From Tsukamurella spumae (GTDB lineage: Bacteria > Actinomycetota > Actinomycetes > Mycobacteriales > Mycobacteriaceae): 34,513 bases of DNA. How positions within the stretch are numbered: the first letter of the stretch is position 1; every line of letters starts with the position of its first letter. Below the pieces are notes generated by a model. It did no database searches. It was not told the DNA's origin and saw only the letters and a program-made list of their open reading frames with translations. The position numbers and the translations under genes were made by a program. Below, in pieces: positions 26,857-34,513 of the stretch. Where the stretch lies: assembly GCF_012396015.1 (NCBI RefSeq), contig NZ_JAAXOQ010000036.1, positions 1-34,513 on the forward strand. Reading direction: 5' to 3'.

Positions 26857-28032
26857 GTGAGCAACACTCTCAACGAGGCTGTCGAGGCACATCCCGTCGC
26901 CAACAAGGGCGAGCTGTTCACGTCCTTCGACGCGGCGGCCTTCGAGATCCCCAGCCACCGCGACGAGGCGTGGCGGTTCACCCCGCTGCGCCGCCTGCGG
27001 GGCCTGCACGACGGTTCCGCGCAGGCCGACGGTGCCGTGACCGCCACCGTCGACGCGACGCCCGAGGGCGTGTCCTTCGAGACCGTCGCCAAGGGCGACG
27101 AGCGGCTCGGCCAGGGTGGTACGCCGTTCGATCGCGTTGCGGCGCAGGCCTTCACGTCCATGACGGAGGGCTTCGTGCTCACCGTCGCCAAGGAGGCGGA
27201 GGTCGCGGAGCCGGTCTTCGTCCGCATCGCCGGCCCCGGCGAGGGCAAGACCTCCTTCACGCACATCCAGGTGCGGCTCGAGCGCCACGCCCGCGCCGTG
27301 GTCGTGCTCGACCACACCGGCTCCGGCACGGTGGCCGAGAACGTCGAGGTCATCCTGGGCGACGGTGCGTCGCTCCAGATCATCGACGCGCAGGACTTCG
27401 CCGACGACGCGGTGTGGGTCACGCAGCACCACGTCCGCGTGGGCCGCGACGCCCATGTCCGGCACTTCGCCGTGCAGCTCGGCGGCGAGCTGGTCCGCAT
27501 GACCCCCCGCGTGCAGTTCGACGCGCCCGGCGGCAACGCCGAGCTGTTCGGCCTGTACTTCGCCGACGACGGCCAGCACCTCGAGCAGCGCCTGCTGGTC
27601 GATCATGCGGTGCCGCACTGCAAGTCGAACGTGATCTACAAGGGCGCGTTGCAGGGCGATCCGTCGTCCAAGCTGCCCGACGCGCACACCGTCTGGGTGG
27701 GTGACGTGCTGATCCGCGCCGAGGCCGAGGGCACCGACACCTTCGAGCTCAACCGTAACCTGGTGCTCACCGACGGCGCGCGCGCCGATTCGGTGCCGAA
27801 CCTGGAGATCGAGACCGGCGAGATCGAGGGCGCGGGCCACGCCAGCGCCACCGGCCGGTTCGACGACGAGCAGCTCTTCTACCTGCGTTCGCGCGGCATC
27901 CCGGAGGACGAGGCGCGCCGCCTCGTGGTCCGCGGCTTCTTCCAGGAGCTGATCGACCGGATCTCCGTCCCCGAGCTGCGCGAGCGACTCGCCGCCGCCA
28001 TCGAACACGAACTCGCCACCGCCGGCGTCTGA
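26857..28032 (+). CDS. sufD: Fe-S cluster assembly protein SufD
   Basis: 391 residues, paralogue of SufB and its partner in SufBC2D, needed for iron entry into the scaffold. The N-terminus IPSHRDEAWRFTPLRRL is diagnostic; the beta-helix core includes VQLGGELVRMTPRVQFDAPG, DHAVPHCKSNVIYKGAL and the C-terminal FYLRSRGIPEDEARRLVVRG. GTG 26857 follows the sufB stop with no gap; GGAAGGG near the end of sufB serves as ribosome site. A 20-nt gap precedes sufC. Confidence 0.96.
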   Translation: MSNTLNEAVEAHPVANKGELFTSFDAAAFEIPSHRDEAWRFTPLRRLRGLHDGSAQADGAVTATVDATPEGVSFETVAKGDERLGQGGTPFDRVAAQAFTSMTEGFVLTVAKEAEVAEPVFVRIAGPGEGKTSFTHIQVRLERHARAVVVLDHTGSGTVAENVEVILGDGASLQIIDAQDFADDAVWVTQHHVRVGRDAHVRHFAVQLGGELVRMTPRVQFDAPGGNAELFGLYFADDGQHLEQRLLVDHAVPHCKSNVIYKGALQGDPSSKLPDAHTVWVGDVLIRAEAEGTDTFELNRNLVLTDGARADSVPNLEIETGEIEGAGHASATGRFDDEQLFYLRSRGIPEDEARRLVVRGFFQELIDRISVPELRERLAAAIEHELATAGV

Positions 28033-28052
28033 TACTCGAAGAAGGAATTACG

Positions 28053-30093
<2,041 letters not shown>

Positions 30094-30094
<1 letters not shown>

Positions 30095-30552
30095 TGCGCA
30101 TGGAGCAGATGTACCAGGACGTGATCCTGGACCACTACAAGCACCCGCACCACCGCGGGCTGCGCGAGCCCTTCGGGGCCGAGGTCCACCACGTCAATCC
30201 CACGTGCGGGGACGAGGTGACCCTCCGGGTGCAGCTCTCCGACGACCACGAGACCGTCACCGACGTCTCGTACGACGGGCAGGGCTGCTCCATCTCGCAG
30301 GCGTCGACGTCCGTCCTCACCGACCAGGTGATCGGCGCGCCCGTCGGCGAGGCCCTGAAGATGTTGCAGTCGTACACCGAGATGCTGCAGTCCCGTGGTC
30401 AGCTCGAGGGCGACGAGGACCTCATCGGCGACGGCATCGCCTTCGTCGGCGTCTCGAAGTACCCGGCGCGCGTGAAGTGCGCGCTGCTCGGCTGGATGGC
30501 GTTCAAGGACGCCCTGTCCCAGATCATCGACTCGGAGGAGAAGACGGCATGA
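30094..30552 (+). CDS. sufU: SufU, zinc-dependent sulfurtransferase
   Basis: 152 residues. Takes sulfur from SufS, rather than acting as an IscU-type scaffold. The zinc ligands of SufU are present: C38 and D40 (NPTCGDEVTL), C65 (GQGCSISQAS) and C129 (ARVKCALLGW). Start MRMEQMYQDVILDHYKHP; ATG 30094 shares one base with the sufS stop. Its stop overlaps sufT (ATGA). Confidence 0.96.
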
Positions 30553-30944
30553 GCGAAAATGCTGCCGAGGCCACTGCGGCTGAGGCGACCGCGGCCGAAC
30601 CGGCGCAGGCCGGCGACAATCCGCTGAACCTGCCCACCCTGTTCGACGTCGAGGAGGCCATGCGCGACGTGGTCGATCCCGAGCTGGGTATCAACGTGGT
30701 CGATCTGGGCCTCGTCTACGACCTCAAGGTGGACGACGATGCCGCCGTCCTCATCGACATGACGCTCACCTCGGCGGCGTGCCCGCTGCAGGACGTCATC
30801 GAGGACCAGACCCGCGCCGCGCTGGTCACCTCCGGGCTGGCCACCGACGCGAAGATCAACTGGGTCTGGCTGCCGCCGTGGGGCCCGGACAAGATCACCG
30901 ACGACGGTCGCGAGCAGCTCCGCGCCCTCGGCTTCACGGTCTAG
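30549..30944 (+). CDS. sufT: SufT/MIP18-family (DUF59) Fe-S maturation factor
   Basis: 131 residues. The DUF59 core is clear: FDVEEAMRDVVDPELGINVV, DLGLVYDLKV, DMTLTSAACPLQD (one conserved cysteine) and INWVWLPPWGPDKI. Family members help deliver or mature Fe-S clusters; close relatives include PaaD. The first 22 residues are an Ala/Glu repeat (EATAAEATAAEPAQAG), probably disordered. ATG 30549 overlaps the sufU stop. Last gene of the suf operon; no convincing terminator is seen in the 120 nt before the next gene. Confidence 0.93.
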   Translation: MSENAAEATAAEATAAEPAQAGDNPLNLPTLFDVEEAMRDVVDPELGINVVDLGLVYDLKVDDDAAVLIDMTLTSAACPLQDVIEDQTRAALVTSGLATDAKINWVWLPPWGPDKITDDGREQLRALGFTV

Positions 30945-31024
30945 GGGCGCGGGCCGGGCGGCACGGCATCGGTGTCCGTGCGCGCACCGGGGAGCACCTA
31001 CCCATATGGACGGGTTTTGTCCTA

Positions 31025-31058
31025 TTTCACGGTGAAAAGTCCAGTGCCGCAATATCAT
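31025..31058 (+). promoter_or_regulatory. Palindrome and leaderless promoter before the fadD-type gene
   Basis: TTTCAC-G-GTGAAA (31025-31037) is a perfect 13-bp palindrome, 15 nt before TATCAT (31053-31058), which is followed by six bases and the ATG at 31065. The palindrome covers the -35 position, so a repressor site is plausible. Confidence 0.45.
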
Positions 31059-31064
31059 GTCGCC

Positions 31065-32585
31065 ATGTTCGTTGACCTGGGTGTACGTGATTTCCTGGAT
31101 AGAGCCGAGCTCGTGTATCCCGACCGGGTGGGGATGGTCGACGAGCCCGACCAGTCGGCACCGTCGTGGGGGGAGAAGACTTACGCCGAGATGGCGGCGC
31201 TGGCCCGCGGGCAGGCCGCGCGGCTCGACGAGCTCGGCGTGCCCGTGGGCGGCCGGGTCGCGATCGTTTCGCAGAACGCAGCGCGCCTGCTGACCTCGTT
31301 CTTCGGCGTCTCCGGCTGGGGCCGGATCCTGGTCCCGATCAACTTCCGCCTCGCACCGGCGGAGGTCGAGTACATCGTCGAGGATTCCGGTGCGGAGGTG
31401 TTGATCGTCGACCCCGAGGTCGAGCACCTCCTCGATACCGTCACCGCGAAGCACGTCTTCGTGTTCGGCCGCGATGACGATGCGATCTTCGGCGCCACCG
31501 CCGCACCGCGCCCCTGGGCGGGCGATGAGACCGCCACGGCCACCATCAATTACACCTCCGGCACCACCGCGCGGCCGAAGGGCGTGCAGCTCACGCATCG
31601 GAACCTGTGGCTCAACGCCACCACCTTCGGCCTGCACATGTCGCTCACCGACAACGACGTGCTGCTGCACACGCTGCCCATGTTCCACGCCAACGGCTGG
31701 GGAATGCCCTTCGCCGCCACGGGAGTCGGGATCAAGCACGTCGTCCTCCGCAAGGTCGACGGTGCCGAGATCCTCCGCCGGGTACGTGATCATGGCGTCA
31801 CCGTCATGTGCGCGGCCCCCGCCGTGGTCACGGCGGCGCTCGACGCGGCCGCCGAGTGGGTCGGCCCGATTCCGGGGAGCGGCACGGTCCGCGTCATCTG
31901 CGCGGGCGCCCCGCCGCCCACGCGCATCATCCACCGCGTCCGATTCGAACTGGGCTGGGAGTTCATCCAGATCTACGGCCTCACCGAGACCTCGCCGCTC
32001 CTCACGGTGAACCGCGAGCGTGCGGAGTGGGCCGCCGACGACCCGATGGAGGTGGCGCGCAGGCTGGGTCGCGCCGGGGCCCCGGCGCTCGGCGTGCGGC
32101 TCAAGATCGACGAGGACGGCGAAATCCTCGCCCGCACCAACCATGCACTCACGGCCTACTGGAACAAGCCGGTCGAGACCGCCGAGGCGCTCGAGGGCGA
32201 CTGGTTCCACACCGGTGACCGGGGGACCTTCGAGGGTGGCTACCTCACGATCGCCGACCGCAAGAAGGATGTCATCATCTCCGGCGGTGAGAACGTCACC
32301 TCCATCGAGGTCGAGGACGCGTTGGCGCTGCATCCCGCCGTGCGCGAGGTGGCCGTGATCGGTATCCCCGACGAGAAGTGGGGCGAACTGGTGACGGCGA
32401 TCGTCGTGGCTGACGGCGTCACCTCGGAGGAGCTCATCACCCACACCCGCGAGCACCTCGCCGGCTACAAGTGCCCCAAGCGGATCGACTTCGTCAGCGA
32501 GCTGCCCCGCACCGCGACCGGCAAGATCCAGAAGTTCCTGCTGCGCTCGCCCTTCTGGGACTCCTTGGAGCGCAAGGTCAACTGA
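31065..32585 (+). CDS. Fatty-acid/acyl-CoA ligase (FadD-type, AMP-binding)
   Basis: 506 residues of the ANL adenylate-forming family: activates a carboxylic acid with ATP and joins it to CoA. P-loop YTSGTTARPKG (163-173), IYGLTETSP (303-311), the hinge region FHTGDRGTFEGGYLTIADRK (381-400), ISGGENVTSIEVED (405-418) and the C-terminal catalytic lysine K487 in PRTATGKIQK. Substrate class (medium-chain, aromatic or long-chain) cannot be fixed, so no fadD number is given. ATG 31065 is supported by the TATCAT-N6-ATG arrangement and normal family length; a GTG at 30972 would put the predicted promoter inside the gene. Confidence 0.93.
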   Translation: MFVDLGVRDFLDRAELVYPDRVGMVDEPDQSAPSWGEKTYAEMAALARGQAARLDELGVPVGGRVAIVSQNAARLLTSFFGVSGWGRILVPINFRLAPAEVEYIVEDSGAEVLIVDPEVEHLLDTVTAKHVFVFGRDDDAIFGATAAPRPWAGDETATATINYTSGTTARPKGVQLTHRNLWLNATTFGLHMSLTDNDVLLHTLPMFHANGWGMPFAATGVGIKHVVLRKVDGAEILRRVRDHGVTVMCAAPAVVTAALDAAAEWVGPIPGSGTVRVICAGAPPPTRIIHRVRFELGWEFIQIYGLTETSPLLTVNRERAEWAADDPMEVARRLGRAGAPALGVRLKIDEDGEILARTNHALTAYWNKPVETAEALEGDWFHTGDRGTFEGGYLTIADRKKDVIISGGENVTSIEVEDALALHPAVREVAVIGIPDEKWGELVTAIVVADGVTSEELITHTREHLAGYKCPKRIDFVSELPRTATGKIQKFLLRSPFWDSLERKVN

Positions 32586-32591
32586 CGCCTC

Positions 32592-32861
32592 TCACGCGTG
32601 CCAGGCCGTCGCGCCGACGTTGTCGATCATCCGCTGCAGCGAGCGGATCGTGGTGATGTACTCGTCGTCCGTGACGCCCTCGCGGATGGTCGCGAGGGCT
32701 GCGTGGACGTCGGACCAGGTCTCCTCCCGGCGCTGCCGCCCCGTCGGGCTGACAGTGAGGGCACCGTCGACCTCGAGGAGTAGCCCGGTCGCGACCAGGG
32801 CGAGCGCGTCCGGGCGGAGGGCGTCGTCGGTGTCGACGAAGCCGCGGTGGAACTCGACCAC
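32592..32861 (-). CDS. Winged-helix (MarR-like) protein, 5' end apparently disrupted
   Basis: From GTG 32861 this gives 89 residues: a wing-like segment GLLLEVDGALTVSPTGRQRR, then helices REETWSDVHAALATIREGVT and YITTIRSLQRMIDNVG, as in the C-terminal half of MarR-type regulators. The protein-like frame continues upstream for 26 more codons (DLQRWTLNYVADRPAAVTID) to a TAG at 32940-32942 without any ATG, GTG or TTG. An ATG at 32929, seven bases after a TAGCGT -10-like hexamer, lies in another frame. One extra base between this ATG and the GAC codon would give M-x-DLQRWTLNYV. So either a 1-nt deletion has broken the gene, the sequence has an error, or a short form starts at 32861. It converges on the fadD-type gene. 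Confidence 0.5.
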   Translation of the reverse strand: MVEFHRGFVDTDDALRPDALALVATGLLLEVDGALTVSPTGRQRREETWSDVHAALATIREGVTDDEYITTIRSLQRMIDNVGATAWHA

Positions 32862-33029
32862 CTCGTCGATCGTGACCGCCGCGGGCCGGTCGGCGACGTA
32901 GTTGAGCGTCCACCGCTGGAGGTCTCCATGCCGACGACGCTAATTCCTCAATGATGCTTCAGGTCAAGGGTGCTTTCGGAGGTTCGGCGCACCGTCTGGG
33001 TGTCGGGGTGGGATGATGAGACCCAACGA

Positions 33030-33043
33030 TAGAACACGTTCTA
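33030..33043. promoter_or_regulatory. KstR-type operator upstream of acyl-CoA dehydrogenase
   Basis: TAGAACACGTTCTA fits TnnAACnnGTTnnA, the 14-bp motif I recall for KstR, the TetR-family repressor of cholesterol catabolism in mycobacteria and rhodococci. It ends 3 nt before the AGGAGG of the dehydrogenase gene, so bound protein would block transcription. Confidence 0.6.
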
Positions 33044-33057
33044 CGCAGGAGGATGCC

Positions 33058-34293
33058 GTGTTCGAGTGGTCCGACGAAGACCTGATGGTGCGCGACGCGC
33101 TGCGCGCGTTCATCGACAAGGAGATCCGCCCGCACGTCGACGAGCTGGAGACGGGCGTCCTGCCGCCCTACGACATCACTCGGAAGATGCTGCGGACCTT
33201 CGGCATCGACCAGGTCAACCGGGAGAACCTCGCGGCGGAGCTCGCCGCCGAGGAGGCGGGGGAGAAGCCCGGGGCCCCCGGTGGTGGTGGAGCCTCCAGC
33301 ACCTTGTCTTCGTCGATGTTCCTCATCCTCAACGTCGAGATGGCCGGGGTCAGCCTCGGCCTCATCGGCTCGATGGGCGTCTCGATGGGGCTGACGGTGT
33401 CCACCATCAAGTCCCGCGGCACCCTCGCGCAGAAGAAGCGCTGGCTGCCCGAGCTGGTCACCATGGAGAAGGTGGGCGCCTGGGCGATCACGGAGCCCGA
33501 CAGCGGCTCGGACGCGCTCGGGGGCATGAAGACGACGGTGCGCCGCGACGGCTCCGGCGGCTACATCCTCAAGGGACAGAAGACCTTCATCACCAACGGC
33601 CCGCACGCCGACACGATCGTCGTCTTCGCCAAGCTCGACGAGGGCGACGGTACGCCGATCCGCGACCGCAAGGTGCTCACCTTCGTGCTGGACACGGGCA
33701 TGGAGGGGCTCACCCAGGGCAAGGCCTTCAAGAAGATGGGCATGATGAGCTCGCCCACCGGAGAGCTGTTCTTCGACGACGTCCACCTCAGCGCGGACCG
33801 GCTGCTCGGCGAGACCGAGGAGACGCCGGGCGGCGGCGGGGCGTCGGCGAAGGCCGGCTTCACCGCCGAGCGCATCGGCATCGCGGCGCTGAGTCTGGGC
33901 ATCATCAACGAGGCACAGCGGCTGTCGATCGACTACGCCCGCTCCCGCACCCTGTGGGGTCAGGAGATCGGGAAGTTCCAGCTCATCCAGCTCAAGCTCG
34001 CCGAGATGGAGGTGGCCCGGATCAACGTCCAGAACATGCTGTTCACGGCCATCGAGGCCTCCCGGGCCGGGAAACCGCCGACGCTGGCGCAGGCGTCAGC
34101 CATGAAGCTCTACAGCTCGCGGGCCGCGACCGAGGTGGCGATGGAGGCCGTGCAGCTCTTCGGCGGCAACGGCTACATGGCCGAGTACCGCGTGGAGCAG
34201 CTCGCCCGCGACGCCAAGTCGCTGATGATCTACGCGGGGAGCAACGAGATCCAGGTGACGCACGTGGCGAAGGGACTGCTGCGCGGCGAATAG
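33058..34293 (+). CDS. Acyl-CoA dehydrogenase, putatively KstR-regulated
   Basis: 411 residues from GTG 33058, chosen for AGGAGG (33047-33052) at 5 nt. FAD-dependent desaturation of an acyl- or steroid-side-chain CoA. AWAITEPDSGSDALGGMKTT (141-160) and the KTFITNG segment mark the family; the C-terminus has VQLFGGNGYMAEY and IYAGSNEIQVTHV. As in the other dehydrogenase of this window, the YEGT-type Glu is Ala, and a Glu sits in the alternative helix (E271 in FTAERIGIAAL). Two similar Gly-rich insertions, APGGGGAS (73-80) and TPGGGGAS (256-263), are unusual. The operator suggests sterol or lipid induction; the substrate is not proven. Confidence 0.92.
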   Translation: MFEWSDEDLMVRDALRAFIDKEIRPHVDELETGVLPPYDITRKMLRTFGIDQVNRENLAAELAAEEAGEKPGAPGGGGASSTLSSSMFLILNVEMAGVSLGLIGSMGVSMGLTVSTIKSRGTLAQKKRWLPELVTMEKVGAWAITEPDSGSDALGGMKTTVRRDGSGGYILKGQKTFITNGPHADTIVVFAKLDEGDGTPIRDRKVLTFVLDTGMEGLTQGKAFKKMGMMSSPTGELFFDDVHLSADRLLGETEETPGGGGASAKAGFTAERIGIAALSLGIINEAQRLSIDYARSRTLWGQEIGKFQLIQLKLAEMEVARINVQNMLFTAIEASRAGKPPTLAQASAMKLYSSRAATEVAMEAVQLFGGNGYMAEYRVEQLARDAKSLMIYAGSNEIQVTHVAKGLLRGE

Positions 34294-34306
34294 CCCGTCC
34301 CCTGCA

Positions 34307-34344
34307 CCACCGGCCGGCACCTCGCGATGAGGGCCGGCCGGTGG
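34307..34344 (+). terminator. Strong hairpin after the acyl-CoA dehydrogenase
   Basis: Twelve perfect base pairs (CCACCGGCCGGC, 34307-34318, with GCCGGCCGGTGG, 34333-34344) plus an inner CCTC/GAGG pair and a 5-nt loop, 13 nt after the stop. There is no T-tract, so it may be an actinobacterial I-shaped terminator. Confidence 0.65.
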
Positions 34345-34405
34345 CGTATTACCTGGTGCAGACGGATCAGGGGATGGTGATGACCTGTGGCAGATAGGGC
34401 TTGTC

Positions 34406-34446
34406 GGTACCGCGGGTCCGGCGAGTTGGTACCGCTGTTCCGGCGA
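34406..34446. repeat. Two 19-bp imperfect direct repeats
   Basis: GGTACCGCGGGTCCGGCGA (34406-34424) and GGTACCGCTGTTCCGGCGA (34428-34446) differ at two positions, with a 22-bp period. They lie in the non-coding tail between two hairpins; no function is evident. Confidence 0.6.
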
Positions 34447-34453
34447 CCCGGAA

Positions 34454-34478
34454 CCGGCCCGCGCGTGAGGCGGGCCGG
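34454..34478 (-). terminator. Second hairpin, probably of a minus-strand gene
   Basis: A perfect 9-bp stem (CCGGCCCGC with GCGGGCCGG) around a 7-nt loop, 12 nt beyond a possible minus-strand stop codon at 34491. It faces the plus-strand hairpin, as expected for convergent genes. Confidence 0.5.
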
Positions 34479-34490
34479 CACCGTCGGGGG

Positions 34491-34513
34491 TTACTCCCAG
34501 TAGCCGGTGGTCG
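34491..34513 (-). CDS. Possible last codons of a minus-strand gene
   Basis: Read on the minus strand the window edge gives T-T-G-Y-W-E then TAA (34493-34491), a plausible protein C-terminus, followed by a hairpin. Six codons are too few for identification; the rest would lie outside the window. Confidence 0.25.

Noticed and set aside
24748-28008. Open frame of about 1086 codons antisense to sufR-sufB-sufD
   Set aside because: Antisense shadow of well-identified genes; composition (Leu/Val/Asp/Arg-rich) is that of a reverse-complement frame and no domain is visible.
30945-31064. Terminator or riboswitch after sufT
   Set aside because: Only short GC-rich palindromes such as GTGCGCGCAC are present; no T-tract or known riboswitch core could be recognised.
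34378-34430. Minus-strand reading ending KPYLPQVITIP-stop as a gene end
   Set aside because: The frame upstream is Arg-rich across the direct repeats and hairpin, with no start or recognisable domain.

Overview
The window is high-GC DNA (mostly G or C at third codon positions) from an actinobacterium of the order Mycobacteriales. The evidence is an MptB-type lipoglycan mannosyltransferase, the OpcA partner of glucose-6-phosphate dehydrogenase, EspC/YbaB-like type VII secretion genes, a mycothiol-enzyme-family protein, a complete SufR-B-D-C-S-U-T operon and many GTG/TTG starts. From 9.1 to 30.9 kb the order pgl-opcA-zwf-tal-tkt | ctaB | qor | ctaA-ABC permease-ABC ATPase-mptB | sufR-B-D-C-S-U-T matches what I recall of M. 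tuberculosis Rv1445c-Rv1466, but without the PE_PGRS genes and without an intein in sufB. Tsukamurella, Gordonia or a relative is my best guess; the genus is inference.

Layout. 0-9.1 kb is an accessory region: the start of a DUF222/HNH-type protein; a membrane Ser/Thr kinase and, just upstream of it, a membrane-anchored beta-propeller protein, which share a homologous ~115-residue extracytoplasmic C-terminal domain; a long-chain-type acyl-CoA dehydrogenase; an alpha/beta hydrolase; a three-gene type VII secretion cassette (YbaB-like, EspC-like, WXG-like with no visible toxin domain); and a VOC-fold protein. 9.1-15.6 kb is a minus-strand pentose-phosphate operon. 15.8-21.0 kb holds the heme O/heme A genes ctaB and ctaA, interleaved with a mycothiol-family enzyme, a TetR regulator, a quinone oxidoreductase, a DHFR-like reductase and an unknown 97-residue protein coupled to ctaA. 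21.0-24.6 kb is an ABC exporter pair and mptB. 24.7-30.9 kb is the plus-strand Fe-S assembly operon with overlapping or nearly touching genes. 31.0-34.3 kb is a lipid-catabolism patch (fadD-type ligase, a winged-helix-like gene with a defective 5' end, and an acyl-CoA dehydrogenase behind a KstR-type operator). The last 220 bases carry two hairpins, a short direct repeat and perhaps the last codons of a minus-strand gene.

How the genes work together. The pentose-phosphate operon supplies NADPH and sugar phosphates. CtaB then CtaA make heme A for the aa3 oxidase. SufBCD with SufS/SufU/SufT build Fe-S clusters under SufR, and a candidate iron-regulator (IdeR/DtxR) box lies in the mptB-sufR gap. 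Several genes have a TANNNT hexamer 6-7 nt before the start codon and no Shine-Dalgarno, which predicts leaderless transcripts. The parts least explained by known biology are the kinase/propeller pair with its shared domain, the toxin-less type VII cassette, and the small ctaA-coupled protein. No tRNA, rRNA, CRISPR array or insertion sequence was seen, and no gene-free stretch exceeds 300 bases.
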